DNA of 64,000 nucleotides from a bacterium (GTDB taxonomy: Bacteria; Planctomycetota; Planctomycetia; Pirellulales; Pirellulaceae): contig JAUIGN010000006.1 in the NCBI GenBank assembly GCA_030430075.1, positions 62,001 to 126,000 on the forward strand, given 5' to 3'. The notes below the pieces were generated by a model. It searched no databases and was not told the DNA's origin. It saw only the letters and a program-made list of their open reading frames with translations. The position numbers and the translations under genes were made by a program. Shown here in pieces: positions 10,201-18,661 of this stretch (position 1 is its first letter; every line of letters starts with the position of its first letter).

Positions 10201-10280
10201 ATCGCACCCAAGAGGGTGCCGGCGACCAGAAAGCGGCGGAGGCGGAGATCCCAGGCCGCGGCTTGTAAATCCGGCGTCAT
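7275..10280 (-). CDS. TPR and FG-GAP/ASPIC-UnbV (CRTAC1-like) protein
   Basis: 1001 residues from ATG 10280, which has GAGGG seven bases upstream; a TTG start at 10322 is possible. An N-terminal signal/anchor segment (about residues 17-37) is followed by TPR helices to about residue 410. FG-GAP/VCBS propeller repeats then fill roughly 470-900, with many DxDxDG calcium-loop motifs (DYDQDGWQDLYF, DYNCDGFPDLYV, DLDGDALPEIYA). An ASPIC/UnbV domain at about 915-985 (GATVTLEAGGQRW, SNQRQLLFGLG, IRWPSGAIQ) ends the protein. The family is secreted and thought to bind proteins or glycans; no enzymatic role is known. It is tightly downstream of a small membrane protein gene (43 bp). Confidence 0.92.
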   Translation of the reverse strand: MTPDLQAAAWDLRLRRFLVAGTLLGAIACCGPSLWKTGPEATLRRAASALMRDRYAEAERLANEVLQTAPRSPQALLIAGEAATRQMDDERAIAYFERVEDDGTQAAVHALVRGAERLMATGRAVQAERNLRAALAHDPGHSRANKKLAVLLQSQGRTWESAPFIRRVLLNGNVAKDNILMVGAFDTMFLQDYQFVENCLRREADNQTVLIARVRDAMVKSRLGEARSVLQRILANQPECVEAKARLGNILVDQGTDDEFLDWQANLPPMADSHPEIWYVRGLWARRNGQTKAAVRCFLEAASRDSDHKGAVFQLSQLLGDAGHPAIAEQLALRSQRLAQLNYLLMELRHGYNVELAVKAIEILELLGRPLEAAGWCEMLKHWELGHEDWAREKSIALSGQLPSGDTLTLPSENVLSRLDHNDFPLPDWSTGASGRQVKRGSAPVAGTIRFTDQAAEAGVDFDYFNGTTATVGLVHILQATGGGVGVIDYDQDGWQDLYFVQSGRFPIQSGQTEHTNRLYRNLGNGRFEDVSEVTGVNDPGYGQGIAVGDYNCDGFPDLYVANFGVNRLFENLGDGQFVEVTEQAGAGGDRWTTSCLMADLDGDALPEIYAANYALKDEVLRLKCKHEGQPRTCAPTLLTADQDQLYANLGDGRFRNVTQQSGVVATDGKGLGVVAADFENRGRLNIFVGNDTSANFYFRNETAGPGNPLAFEEQGILSGLGFDEIGKLQACMGVAAGDPDANGLLDLFVTNFYGESNVLYSQSADHNFQDTTRLANLRDCGFNMLGFGTQFLDGELDGWPDLLVTNGHIDLTFAHGDPDRMPPQYLRNLGQGEFAELAAEGLGPYFQERYFGRALAILDWNRDGRDDACISHLDAPAALLTNTTEQTGRFVAIQLRGKESNRDAIGATVTLEAGGQRWMRQLVGGDGYLVSNQRQLLFGLGSAESATNVQIRWPSGAIQAIDELAADQEWIVVEGSPPRRLARPSRPVQVLPPQQQVAQE

Positions 10281-10323
10281 CAACGAGCCCTCAATTCGGC
10301 TCCCAACTGTACGGGTGACCAAC

Positions 10324-10506
10324 TCACTTGCGGTGGTCTTGGATCAAGCCCCAAACGAGGAACGTCAACCCCAGCGTCAAGAGGACGAGGCTGGCAGGCA
10401 CCAATACCTCGCTCGCCGCCGCCTGGTGCGGAAAACCAATCAAGTACGTATGAGCGAATGCCTGCTCGGCGGCGAGCAGGAGGACCGCACCTGTCAGCAT
10501 GCGCAT
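10324..10506 (-). CDS. Small two-helix membrane protein
   Basis: 60 residues from ATG 10506 (MRMLTGAVLLLAAEQAFAHT). It has two hydrophobic segments, residues 3-18 and about 33-54, and a short basic tail (QDHRK). The N-terminal part could instead be a signal peptide ending at AFA. It lies 43 bp upstream of the TPR/FG-GAP gene on the same strand and may be co-transcribed. The frame stays open to 10869, but the upstream part has no protein-like features, so I use the shorter form. I do not recognise the family. Confidence 0.5.
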   Translation of the reverse strand: MRMLTGAVLLLAAEQAFAHTYLIGFPHQAAASEVLVPASLVLLTLGLTFLVWGLIQDHRK

Positions 10507-10921
10507 GTCAGCGACGAGCCTCAGAAAAGTTGGCCTGCACGAGCGTGTGCCGGCGACGACGTGATGGTGGGGAACACGAGCGACGGAGCTGCCAGCCGAG
10601 TGACCGTATTGGCCAGCGAACCTGGCTGCGCTAACCGCCAAAGATTCGCTCAACCATTGCCGGCTCAACCGCTTCGTTACCGCGATGGACACATGGGCAT
10701 GTTTGGTCGAGGCGAAAAAAACATTCCGCCCGCCCGACATGCGAGCGAACGGAACATTGGAAAGATTCGCCTTCAAAATCCTTGCAGGTCGGTCAAGATT
10801 TCCGATGAAAATCAGCGTCGCGGTTCCACCCGAGGCGGTAGAAAGACCCTGCGAGCGCTTCGCCCGCACAGGTTCATTTCTCTAAACGACGCCAATCCCA
10901 GCCGGTTACCTCGACAGATTC
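10507..10921. other. No convincing gene
   Basis: Several overlapping open frames exist here on both strands, but none shows a domain, a good ribosome binding site or a plausible composition. It probably holds the promoter for the small membrane protein and the 3' end signals of the DUF1559 gene. Confidence 0.4.
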
Positions 10922-11980
10922 TTACGGCAACTCCGCCGTTTGTCCGTCGTTTCGGCTGCAAATCCGCATCAGGGTTTCCAGGTTAACGGTTTCGGCCACG
11001 AACCGCACCGAGCCGTCGGCCAAAGCTGCTTGGACACCACCCGGGTGGGCGGCGTAAATGCCGTTGTTTGGACCATCGTTGTTACCCGTGCCGGGCAGCG
11101 TGTTGTCCTTCGTGTTCGGCGGATAGCGGACGGTGGTGATGTTAAACTTGCGGTCGTTGGCACCGGGGCTACCCATCAACCACCCATGGTTGCTGTTCAC
11201 CTGCACACGGGTGCTGTTGGCTTCCTCGAAAAAGTCGCCACATTCGCTGATTGCCAAGGTGTTCGACGTGCCATCGGTCACCTCGGCGAACTTGACGACC
11301 GCCATACCGTTCGGCTTACCGCCCCAGCCATGGCCGATCAGGATGCCGCTGTTGCTGGTGACGCCGTTGCCGGTAACCGATCCACAGCAGTTGCAGCAGT
11401 TACGCTGCTGCGATCCACCGTTACGAAACGGGTTAACAAATTGCGCGGGTTGACCGCGCGAGTTGCCGTTCGCGGCACCCGAAATCCCGGTGTACTGGGG
11501 CTTTGTGTGGTTGTAGTTGGTGCCGACCTGGCCTAGCTCAGGCAGGGGGCTGGACGGGCAAAGAAACGACTGAATCTTGACTCCGTTGTACGTCTGGCCA
11601 TTGACGTTCCCGGCACTCACGCCGTTATGGGCCCAACCTGGGTGATCACCGCCGATGAACAACTTGTCGTGCATCGTGGATTGCTCGATAAACGGCAGGA
11701 TATGGGCGAACCAGGAGAACCCCCACTGATTATTCGACCGGCCACCGACACCGTGGGCACCCGGCGGAAACGACTTGTAGGTGTCGTGATAGTTGTGAAG
11801 TGAGAGGCCCAATTGCTTGAGGTTGTTGCCGCAGCTCATCCGACGGGCAGCTTCCCGAGCGGCTTGGACGGCGGGTAGCAAGAGGGCCACCAGGATACCA
11901 ATGATGGCAATGACCACCAGCAACTCGACGAGCGTGAATCCGCCCCGTCGAGATTGCCCCGATGTAGATCGATGAATCAC
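10922..11980 (-). CDS. DUF1559 protein with type IV pilin-like N-terminus
   Basis: 352 residues. GTG start at 11980 with AAGGAG eight bases upstream. The N-terminus has a prepilin cleavage and methylation motif (GGFTLVELLVVIAIIGILVA), then the family hallmark LLPAVQAAREAARRMSCGNNLKQLGLSLHNYHDT. The body is the DUF1559 (SBP_bac_10-like) globular domain, including NWCC-type Cys residues near 190-200 and the C-terminal GGVQAALADGSVRFV motif. These proteins occur in many copies in planctomycetes and probably form pseudopilin-like or secretion-associated structures. It is transcribed away from the small lipoprotein at 12524, with a 543 bp gap between them. Confidence 0.95.
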   Translation of the reverse strand: MIHRSTSGQSRRGGFTLVELLVVIAIIGILVALLLPAVQAAREAARRMSCGNNLKQLGLSLHNYHDTYKSFPPGAHGVGGRSNNQWGFSWFAHILPFIEQSTMHDKLFIGGDHPGWAHNGVSAGNVNGQTYNGVKIQSFLCPSSPLPELGQVGTNYNHTKPQYTGISGAANGNSRGQPAQFVNPFRNGGSQQRNCCNCCGSVTGNGVTSNSGILIGHGWGGKPNGMAVVKFAEVTDGTSNTLAISECGDFFEEANSTRVQVNSNHGWLMGSPGANDRKFNITTVRYPPNTKDNTLPGTGNNDGPNNGIYAAHPGGVQAALADGSVRFVAETVNLETLMRICSRNDGQTAELP

Positions 11981-12523
11981 AATAAGAACTCCTTACCTGG
12001 TGCAACTACAAAAAAATGAGACTAACTCAATTAAAACCGATAGACGACCCCGAAGCAAGCTTTCTCCACCAGGTGCAGGATCAGGGTTGGAACGTACGAC
12101 CACCCCCAAATCGACGGTCGGGAGCTGACGTTGCTGGTGGATTTCAGGTACGCTAAGGCTTGGCCACGTTCCAATCTTGGGGGGGGGGGCGTGATGAGGG
12201 AATGACCCTCGAAATACGGACAACCCGGATGACCATGCCAAGAGCCAAACCTGGGCAGGCCTCCGGAGGCGCATTGCGTGAATCGGAGTTGACCCCTTCT
12301 TATCGACCCTGGAGACGGCCATCCGCCAACCGTTGTGGGAATAGATTGCGTCAACAGTGGATCAAGTTGTTGACGGGGTGCGTTCTATCCCACGCCATGA
12401 GCTGAGAGCCTGACGTGTCGCAACGTACAGGCTCGCCTGGCAAGGTTCGTAGCGACAAGTGGCCTCGCTGGGGCAATTTCGAAAAACTTGTTTTACTCCC
12501 ACCGGATTCTTAAGGAGATTGAA
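11981..12523. other. Gap between divergent genes, with an AT-richer upstream region and a G11 tract
   Basis: Bases 12000-12050 are AT-rich for this genome and lie just upstream of the DUF1559 GTG start, so they probably hold its promoter. A run of eleven G occurs at 12179-12189. I see no gene in the rest. Confidence 0.4.
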
Positions 12524-12730
12524 GTGAATTACTTGTTGCGTTTTGGGATCATGGCGCTCGGCTTGTTCCTGTTCGTCGGTTGCAGTCCCGAGGTCCCCGA
12601 GTCGACGGAAGCAGAAACCAAAGAGCTGTACAATAGCGCCGAATACGAGGCCGAAATGATGGGGACGATGGGTGGCGACACGAGTGGCGGTGCCGCAGAA
12701 CCTGCCGGCGGCGATGCAGCCCCCGAATAG
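12524..12730 (+). CDS. Small lipoprotein
   Basis: 68 residues using a GTG start at 12524, chosen because AAGGAG sits exactly six bases upstream (12512-12517). The protein begins with a lipoprotein signal (LLRFGIMALGLFLFVGC) whose Cys follows G at -1. The mature part is short, acidic and low in complexity, rich in Glu, Ala, Gly and Pro (TKELYNSAEYEAEMMG, then GGDTSGGAAEPAGGDAAPE). Small Glu/Gly-rich lipoproteins near DUF1559 genes are common in planctomycetes, but here the two are divergent. Function unknown. Confidence 0.75.
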   Translation: MNYLLRFGIMALGLFLFVGCSPEVPESTEAETKELYNSAEYEAEMMGTMGGDTSGGAAEPAGGDAAPE

Positions 12731-12920
12731 CACACCCCCGCAGCCGGCCTGTTGCGTCAACCGCTAGGGTCGGTTGCGGCAGCAGGAAAGAAAATCGTTA
12801 GGCAACCACCTGAAACGCCGGCCAGACACAGGCCCCGTTGTCGGTGGTTGCCTCCTGGTTTCGTTTCTTGCGAGTTGCCGATCGCCTTGTTCGGCGTGAT
12901 GCTTGCGCCGCAGTCAGCTC

Positions 12921-12965
12921 AGGAGCGGGGTGCCCAGCAGCGGGGTGCCCAGGAGCGGGGCATCC
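12921..12965 (+). repeat. 15-bp tandem repeat, three units
   Basis: Three consecutive units close to AGGAGCGGGGTGCCC, the third diverged at its end. It lies in a 589 bp gene-free stretch (12731-13319) that also holds a solo copy of the dispersed repeat. Confidence 0.7.
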
Positions 12966-13034
12966 ATGCCTTTGCGAATGTCGCTAACCCGGATCATTGT
13001 TGAACGAACAGTTATTCAGGGGGGCGTTGTATCG

Positions 13035-13172
13035 CAGTCGTTTGTGATGAACATGCCCGCAGCGCCACGCATGTCAGCGAGAACCCGTTCGCGTCCGGTT
13101 TGTGTCCGTTGCGACGGAACCGGGGTTACCGCGCAAGGGCTGATGAGCAGTCCGCGCTAACGTCCGACGGTT
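13035..13172 (-). repeat. Dispersed repeat module (CATCAGCCGTTGGGCG family), solo, reverse orientation
   Basis: Read on the minus strand it matches the second half of the 6808-7100 element, including GTCCGGTTTGTG, GGAACCGGGGTTACC and a trailing CTAACGTCCGACGGTTGA module. It is diverged and lacks the GCGAGC hairpin half. It ends about 150 bp before the outer-membrane protein gene. Confidence 0.7.
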
Positions 13173-13319
13173 GATTTGAAGGTCTGCCGCACGCCAGCAT
13201 CGCCGCCCCCGTCGAAACCGCGATCGGATTTCAGGTTGACCTCGTCGCGACACTCTGGTACTGCAACCGGTTTACTGGACGGGCCGAGCACAGCGAGGTG
13301 GGTCGTGCACGAATCGGGA

Positions 13320-14444
13320 ATGGTGGCGTTGCGGGCCGCAGTATTCTGCTGGGGCGCTTTGTGGATCGCCCCGCTTGCCGCACATCCTCCGCGGACAGAA
13401 AGCCCGCTCACCGTCGCTTCGATCGGCTACCAGTTGGATCACCCGGGCGTCCGCCACGTGGCGACGGTCGACGGCCAAATGGAAGCGAGCGAACGGTTGC
13501 CCCCACGCCTTTCGACGGCCGACGCTCGACCTGTTGTCGAGCCGCCGCTCACTGTGGACGAGGCGCTGGCGGCCGAGGGTGAGGTGCTGGTCCCACCGCC
13601 CGATGTTAGCCAGCCAAAATTAGATGCGGCGGCAACCACCGAATGGCTGGTGGAGCAAGCGGCAGTTCCGCCCATCCCCGAACAGCCGATGGTCGGCTTT
13701 GAACTGCACCGCGACGCAGCCACCTGGCTCGTCGGCAACGGCGATGATTTTGGATTCTACAGCTTGGAGGGCGTTTCCACGCTCAACCTTGGTCGGCTCG
13801 AAGGGACCTTCAGCGGGTATGCGGTCCATTTCGTCGGTGGTCCAATTCAGACCGACATGCCGCCCCGGCTCTTCGAGCTGTTCGTTGGGTACCGTGCCAT
13901 CGGTGACCTGAGCGCGCGGTGGGGCTACGACGTCACGGTCAGTCCAGGGATTTATACTGACTTCGAGGGGCACGCGCACCAAGGATGGCGGATACGGGGG
14001 CTCGGGTTGGCCACCTACCGCTGGTCGGCCGCAACAACGGTCGTGCTGGGGGTCGCATGCCTGGACCGTGAGAACCTCGATGTGCTTCCGGTCGGCGGAT
14101 TGGTGATTCAGCCGAATTCGTTCACCAGATGGGAACTCGTCTTTCCCGAGCCCCGGGTGTCGACCACGGTCCACCTGGGTAACCAGGAGCGGCCCTCCCG
14201 CCTCTATTTGCGTGGCCAGTTGGGAGGTGGATCCTGGGCGATCGAACGCGATTCAGATGCTGCCGACATCGCCACCTATCAAGACTTGCGCGCCTTCGTC
14301 GGCATCAGCTCGGAAGACGAAGACGGGCAGAGCACGTTTATGGAAATCGGCTATGTCTTCGACCGTCGCCTGGAGTACCGATCCGGCATCGGCGACATGC
14401 CCTTCGACGACACAATCATGTTTCGATCCGGCGTGCGTTATTGA
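13320..14444 (+). CDS. Predicted outer-membrane beta-barrel protein, family not recognised
   Basis: 374 residues from ATG 13320, which starts a clear signal peptide (MVALRAAVFCWGALWIAPLAAH); a GTG at 13305 with GAGGTGG upstream is an alternative. After a Pro/Ala-rich linker (residues 35-110) the protein has alternating polar and hydrophobic strands with many aromatics (FGFYSLEGVSTLNLGRLEGTFSGYA, YRAIGDLSARWGYDVTVSPGIYTDF), and it ends in an aromatic residue (RSGVRY), as outer-membrane barrels do. It resembles planctomycete DUF6268-type outer-membrane proteins, but I am not certain. Its stop overlaps the stop of the convergent MGMT gene by seven bases. Confidence 0.78.
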   Translation: MVALRAAVFCWGALWIAPLAAHPPRTESPLTVASIGYQLDHPGVRHVATVDGQMEASERLPPRLSTADARPVVEPPLTVDEALAAEGEVLVPPPDVSQPKLDAAATTEWLVEQAAVPPIPEQPMVGFELHRDAATWLVGNGDDFGFYSLEGVSTLNLGRLEGTFSGYAVHFVGGPIQTDMPPRLFELFVGYRAIGDLSARWGYDVTVSPGIYTDFEGHAHQGWRIRGLGLATYRWSAATTVVLGVACLDRENLDVLPVGGLVIQPNSFTRWELVFPEPRVSTTVHLGNQERPSRLYLRGQLGGGSWAIERDSDAADIATYQDLRAFVGISSEDEDGQSTFMEIGYVFDRRLEYRSGIGDMPFDDTIMFRSGVRY

Positions 14445-15298
14445 GCCGCCTGCTGCACCTCGGCCGAGCGGAGTTTGGTGGCGGCTTCGTGAGCCAACAA
14501 GGCGCGCTTGCGCGGACGGCCCCAGCGGTAGTCGCCAATGACGCCGGTCTCTCGAATCACGCGGTGACAGGGAATCAAGTAGGCCAACCGATTCTGCCCG
14601 ATGGCCGTTCCGACCGCCCGCGCTGCGGACGGGGCTCCCAGCGTTTTGGCCAGACGTCCGTAGCTGGTGACCGATCCCGGGGGGATCTCCAGTAACGCCT
14701 GCCAGACGCGCACCTGGAACGGTGTTCCCCGGACAAATAACGACAAGGGCGGTCGATCGACCGCCGCAGCGGGCTCGGTGAAAATCGTCGCGATCATCTC
14801 CGAGGCTTCTCTGGTCCAGGTGAGTTGGGCATTCGGCCACTGTGATTGAAGCGTTTGCGCCGCCAGCTCGGCGTCGGTCGATGCGACAAACGATAGATGG
14901 CAGACGCCCCTTGGGCCGATGCCCAGGCAGCAACGTCCGAAGGGGGACTCTCCGAAACCCGCCGCGATGGTCCAGCCCTTGCCACCGGTCTTCAGCTCGC
15001 CTGGCGACGCTGCGGCCAGCTTCACGCACACATCGTGCAATCGGCCGGGTCCGGACAGGCCGGCGTGGAGGGCCGCATCGAGCACGCTGTCGCCGGCCGC
15101 CAACGATTCCCTGGCGTGGGCCAGGGTCAAGCATTGCAAGAAGGTCTTCGGCGTCACGCCTGCCCAGCGTTTGAAGAGTCGCTGAACGTGAAACGGGCTG
15201 AGCCCCACTTGGTCGGCAAGTTCGTCCAACGACGGTTGCTCGCGCTGGTGCCGATCCAGATAGTCAATCACCCGGGCAATGCGGTCGTAGTCATTCAT
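14438..15298 (-). CDS. AraC-type regulator fused to O6-methylguanine-DNA methyltransferase
   Basis: 286 residues from ATG 15298. An AraC helix-turn-helix domain (residues about 5-100, SLDELADQVGLSPFHVQRLFKRWAG) is followed by a ribonuclease-like spacer and the methyltransferase domain with the active-site LIPCHRVIRETG motif (the Cys accepts the alkyl group). It repairs alkylated DNA and probably regulates its own adaptive response. It lacks the N-terminal Ada zinc domain with the Cys38 phosphotriester sensor, so how it senses damage is unclear. The longer open frame upstream reads only through a tandem repeat, so I reject it. Confidence 0.93.
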   Translation of the reverse strand: MNDYDRIARVIDYLDRHQREQPSLDELADQVGLSPFHVQRLFKRWAGVTPKTFLQCLTLAHARESLAAGDSVLDAALHAGLSGPGRLHDVCVKLAAASPGELKTGGKGWTIAAGFGESPFGRCCLGIGPRGVCHLSFVASTDAELAAQTLQSQWPNAQLTWTREASEMIATIFTEPAAAVDRPPLSLFVRGTPFQVRVWQALLEIPPGSVTSYGRLAKTLGAPSAARAVGTAIGQNRLAYLIPCHRVIRETGVIGDYRWGRPRKRALLAHEAATKLRSAEVQQAAQ

Positions 15299-15457
15299 GA
15301 CCCGTGATTTTACGCTGGCAGTTGCCGACAGCCACCCGATTCTTGCGGTGGTGGTTCTTGCGGTGGTGCGGGAGGGTGGTCGGTTGAGGTTGCGGGTTGA
15401 GGTTGGAGACCCACGCGGGACGTGGGTCGGGGGGCGGCGGGGTCGGAGACCCGCGCC

Positions 15458-15628
15458 GAACCGTCTCGCCCGGGCTGAACCGTCTCGCCCGCGCCGAACC
15501 GTCTCGCCCGGGCTGAACTGTCTCGCCCGCGCCGAACCGTCTCGCCTGCACCGAACCGTCTCACCCGTCGCGAATCGTCTTACTTGTCGCGAATCGCCTT
15601 GCCCGTCGCGAATCGTCTTACTCACGGC
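15458..15628 (+). repeat. 19-bp tandem repeat, nine units, next to a GGTCTCCGACC-family element
   Basis: Nine exact-length 19-bp units (first GAACCGTCTCGCCCGGGCT), drifting towards GAATCGTCTTACTTGTCGC at the right end. Immediately to the left, 15431-15457 holds GGGTCGGAGACCCGCGCCG, the core shared with 20443, 26054 and 29204. It fills most of the 363 bp gap (15299-15661) between two minus-strand genes; I see no gene there. Confidence 0.92.
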
Positions 15629-15661
15629 TTACACCGTGACTCGCGGTGAAGGTGGCGGGAA

Positions 15662-17119
15662 TCAGGCGAGTAGTTCGTCGATCACATGGCCGTGGACATC
15701 GGTCAGGCGGCGTTGGATGCCGTTGTGGTAGTAGGTCAGCCGGGTGTGATCGAGCCCCAGGAGATGGAGCGCGGTCGCGTGCAAATCGTAGCAATAGGTC
15801 GGCTTGTCGACAGCCCGATAGCCAAGTTCGTCTGTTGCGCCATAGCCGACTCCGCCCCGCGTGCCGCCGCCAGCCAGCCAGGCGGTAAACGCGCCGGCAT
15901 TGTGGTCGCGGCCCGCCCCTAGCTTGCCTTGCGCCGCCGGCTGCCTGCCAAACTCGGTGGTGCAGAGGACCAGGGTCTCGTCGAGCAGTCCCCGTTGTTG
16001 CAGGTCGGTCAGCAAGCCGGCCGCACCCGTATCCAACACCCGGCCCCAGTGGCCGTGGTCGCGGAGGACGTTTTCATGCGAGTCCCAATTGGGGCGAATC
16101 TTCTTCGCCGTCGTATTCTCTGCACCGCAATACAACTGAACAAAGCGAACTCCGCGTTCGACTAGCCGGCGGGAGAGGAGACACTGTCGACCAAAGTCGT
16201 TGGTCAGCGGATCGTCCAGGCCATACAGTTGCTGCGTCGCGGCCGATTCCCGCTCGATGTCCATCACCTCCGGCGCGCTCAGTTGCAGGCGGGCGGCCAA
16301 CTCATACGCTGCCATCCTGGCATCCAAGTCGCTGTTTCCGGGCCTGGCCGTTGCATGACGCCGGTTCAGCTTCGCCAGCAGATCGAGGCTGGCCCGGTCG
16401 GTCGCGGGGGTGATCCCGTCGGCTTCCGGCGGCGGAAACAGATCCTCGATCGGCTGTCGCCCGGATCGCGAATCAAGGGTCGTCGCCTGGTGCCTGGCGG
16501 GTAGGAAACCGGCCCCCCAATTGATAATTCCCCCGGGCGGCAGGCCGCTGGGATCCGGCAATACCACGAACGCCGGCAGGTCGTCGTTTTCGCTGCCCAG
16601 TCCATAAGTGATCCAGGACCCCATGCTGGGAAATCCAGGGAGCGTGAAGCCGGTGTTCATCATGAAGCAAGCCGGCCCATGCAGGGCAGACTTGCTTTGC
16701 ATCGAGTAAACAAACGCCAGCTTGTCTGCGTGCCCGGCCAGGTGCGGGAAGAGATCTGAAAACCAGTGGCCCGCGTCGCCATGTTGGCGGAATGGCCAGA
16801 AACTCGGTTGGCAATTACCCGGCTTCGACGCGAAAAACTGTAGCTTGCCATCCGGGTCGAACGGTTGGCCGGCCCGTTTCACCAAGGCCGGTTTGTGGTC
16901 GAACGTGTCGACCTGGCTCATTCCCCCGGGACAAAAAATCTGAATCACCGCCCTGGCACGCGGTGGATGGTGAACGGTCGCCACTCGAGCATCCGCCAGC
17001 GCTGCGCGATGCATCAGGTCCTGCATCGCAACCCAGCCGATGCCGCCGCCCACGTACCGTAGCCAGTCACGACGAAGATAGACCGGTTGTGTCATGTCCT
17101 GACCACTCCCGTACCTCAT
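15662..17119 (-). CDS. DUF1501 (sulfatase-superfamily-like) protein
   Basis: 485 residues. The start at 17119 overlaps the upstream stop as ATGA, suggesting translational coupling; ATG 17095 (MTQPVYLRRDWLRYVG) with GGAG ten bases upstream is an equally good choice. Family features include RAVIQIFCPGGMSQVDTFDHKP near the N-terminus, WDSHENVLRDHGHWG, and a C-terminal TEFGRQPAAQGKLGAGRDHN stretch followed by the C-terminal YCYDLHATALHLLGLDHTRLTYYHNG motif. DUF1501 proteins share the alkaline phosphatase/sulfatase fold and are usually exported, often beside PSCyt2/PSD1 genes; here the partner is a thioredoxin-like lipoprotein. Confidence 0.94.
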   Translation of the reverse strand: MRYGSGQDMTQPVYLRRDWLRYVGGGIGWVAMQDLMHRAALADARVATVHHPPRARAVIQIFCPGGMSQVDTFDHKPALVKRAGQPFDPDGKLQFFASKPGNCQPSFWPFRQHGDAGHWFSDLFPHLAGHADKLAFVYSMQSKSALHGPACFMMNTGFTLPGFPSMGSWITYGLGSENDDLPAFVVLPDPSGLPPGGIINWGAGFLPARHQATTLDSRSGRQPIEDLFPPPEADGITPATDRASLDLLAKLNRRHATARPGNSDLDARMAAYELAARLQLSAPEVMDIERESAATQQLYGLDDPLTNDFGRQCLLSRRLVERGVRFVQLYCGAENTTAKKIRPNWDSHENVLRDHGHWGRVLDTGAAGLLTDLQQRGLLDETLVLCTTEFGRQPAAQGKLGAGRDHNAGAFTAWLAGGGTRGGVGYGATDELGYRAVDKPTYCYDLHATALHLLGLDHTRLTYYHNGIQRRLTDVHGHVIDELLA

Positions 17120-18252
17120 TGACCGGCGCCGGTCTCCGCCATCAGCGTGGTCACGATCCCTTCGAGATGTTCATACGGGTGATATCCGACGAGCTGCAGC
17201 CGAACGGTGCCTTCCGTGTCGATAAAGAGTGTCGTGGGAAAGCCCTGAAAACTCGGGACACGGCGCTGCGTCTCCTCGTCTCCAAGCAGGCACGGGTACG
17301 TGATGCCAAAGACCTTGGCGAATTCGTTGATGTCGGCGGCCGCCTCCTCCGGTTCGGCCCGTTCGTAGTTGATCCCGACGATCTCCAATCCGTCCGCCCC
17401 ATAGGTTTCCAACAGTTCGATGAAGTGGGGGATCTCCTGGCGGCAAGGCGGGCACCACGTGCCCCAGAAGTCGACAATCAAGACCTTGCCGCGGAAGTCG
17501 GCCAGTTTGACGGTTTCGCCCTTTGTCGAAACCAGCTCGAAATCGAAATCGTAAGGCTGATGGCTGGCGAGCTGCGCGGCGATGGCTTCGCGACGGACCT
17601 GGTTGTACGCTTCCCGTCGCGGTGTGACCGATTCCGTAAACAAGGAAGTCTCGCGCAATTCGTCGAAGTCTGCTTCGCCATCGATCAGCCGATAGTTGTC
17701 GAAGCCGGCCGCAAACGACTTTTCCAGGGCCGCCACGGCTGCGGCATGATCTTCCTGCGCCGCGTGGGCGCGGGCCGCATTGTAATAGACCTGACGTGCG
17801 AACTGCCGCTCCCGCTCGCCGCCCGCCGATGGAAAGTCGTCGACCCGTTGCAGGTACTCGGCGGATTTAAGGTAGAAGGCATCGCCCGCCTCGCGGTCGC
17901 CGTCCTCCTCTTCCACCTCGACGCCCCGGCGTTGGGCCAATTGGGCCGCCATGAAGAGCGCGTCCTGGTCTTCCGGTTTTAGCTCCAAAGCCCGTTCGGC
18001 GAATCGGTACGCTTCATCGAACTTTCCGTTTTGTACGGACTGCTCGACCGAGTGGATCAGGCTCTCAAACGTGGCGACGCCAGCCGTCTCGTCGGCTCCG
18101 GCTGCGTTCGCCCCGCGGGCGTTGCCGCCCGTCGAGTTCGCCGCCGTCTCTGTCGCGGGCCCGTCATCGGCCGCGGTGCCGGAAGGGCGATCCGTTCCAC
18201 TGCAGCCTGTCAGCACGGCCAACGCAAGCACCGCAGGGAGTCGTACATTCAT
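17116..18252 (-). CDS. Thioredoxin-like (TlpA/ResA type) lipoprotein with TPR-like region
   Basis: 378 residues from ATG 18252, with AAGGA upstream. A lipoprotein signal (MNVRLPAVLALAVLTGC) is followed by an Ala/Gly/Thr linker, then TPR-like helices at about residues 60-200 (AYRFAERALELKPEDQDALFMAAQLAQ). A thioredoxin domain with WGTWCPPCRQEIP (CxxC near residues 264-267) and FPTTLFIDTEGTV completes it. It would act as a membrane-anchored thiol-disulfide reductase outside the cytoplasm. It overlaps the DUF1501 gene by four bases. A longer frame to 18537 runs through a MITE-like repeat and is rejected. Confidence 0.93.
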   Translation of the reverse strand: MNVRLPAVLALAVLTGCSGTDRPSGTAADDGPATETAANSTGGNARGANAAGADETAGVATFESLIHSVEQSVQNGKFDEAYRFAERALELKPEDQDALFMAAQLAQRRGVEVEEEDGDREAGDAFYLKSAEYLQRVDDFPSAGGERERQFARQVYYNAARAHAAQEDHAAAVAALEKSFAAGFDNYRLIDGEADFDELRETSLFTESVTPRREAYNQVRREAIAAQLASHQPYDFDFELVSTKGETVKLADFRGKVLIVDFWGTWCPPCRQEIPHFIELLETYGADGLEIVGINYERAEPEEAAADINEFAKVFGITYPCLLGDEETQRRVPSFQGFPTTLFIDTEGTVRLQLVGYHPYEHLEGIVTTLMAETGAGQ

Positions 18253-18288
18253 CTTCAAATCCTTGGGGGATGGGGAGCGATCAGGACG

Positions 18289-18394
18289 TATTGACGGCTG
18301 CGCGGCAAATGAGCCTTCGGCAAGCAACGCGCGGCCGAGATATCTGCGGACTCCCGTTAGTCGTCCTGGTCCATTTGCTGCGCACGCATCAATA
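18289..18394 (+). mobile_element. 106-bp MITE-like element, copy 1
   Basis: Both ends match as imperfect 27-bp terminal inverted repeats (left TATTGACGGCTGCGCGGCAA, right arm on the other strand TATTGATGCGTGCGCAGCAA; 21 of 27 identical). The whole element is repeated almost exactly at 43850-43954. It has no coding capacity and no visible target-site duplication beyond the TA at its ends. It lies in the 409 bp gap 18253-18661. Confidence 0.85.
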
Positions 18395-18661
18395 ATGTAT
18401 CCCAGGTTGACAAAGAACGCCATTGACGATGAAGCGGGCGGGAGGCCGGCAATTCCGGACGCCAACGGTTCGCCGTCGGGGGTGGTCCCGTTCGCCCGGA
18501 TTCGCCGCGGGCGCCGAGCGAAAGGCGGCTCGATCACCGCCTTCCGTCACGCGTCCCGGCTTGTTGACCTCCGCCCCGATTTCCATCATGATCACCCGCC
18601 GGTTTCGGCCATCGTGGCCGCGGCCCTGGTCGACACAAGCGACAAGATGCAGGAATTGTTC

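Noticed and set aside
15299..15625. N-terminal extension of the MGMT protein
   Set aside because: The extension is the translated 19-bp array (low complexity, Arg-rich), and the AraC domain begins at ATG 15298.
17116..18537. Longer form of the thioredoxin-like protein (start 18537)
   Set aside because: The extra N-terminus translates the MITE-like element, while an internal ATG gives a perfect lipoprotein signal with a ribosome binding site.
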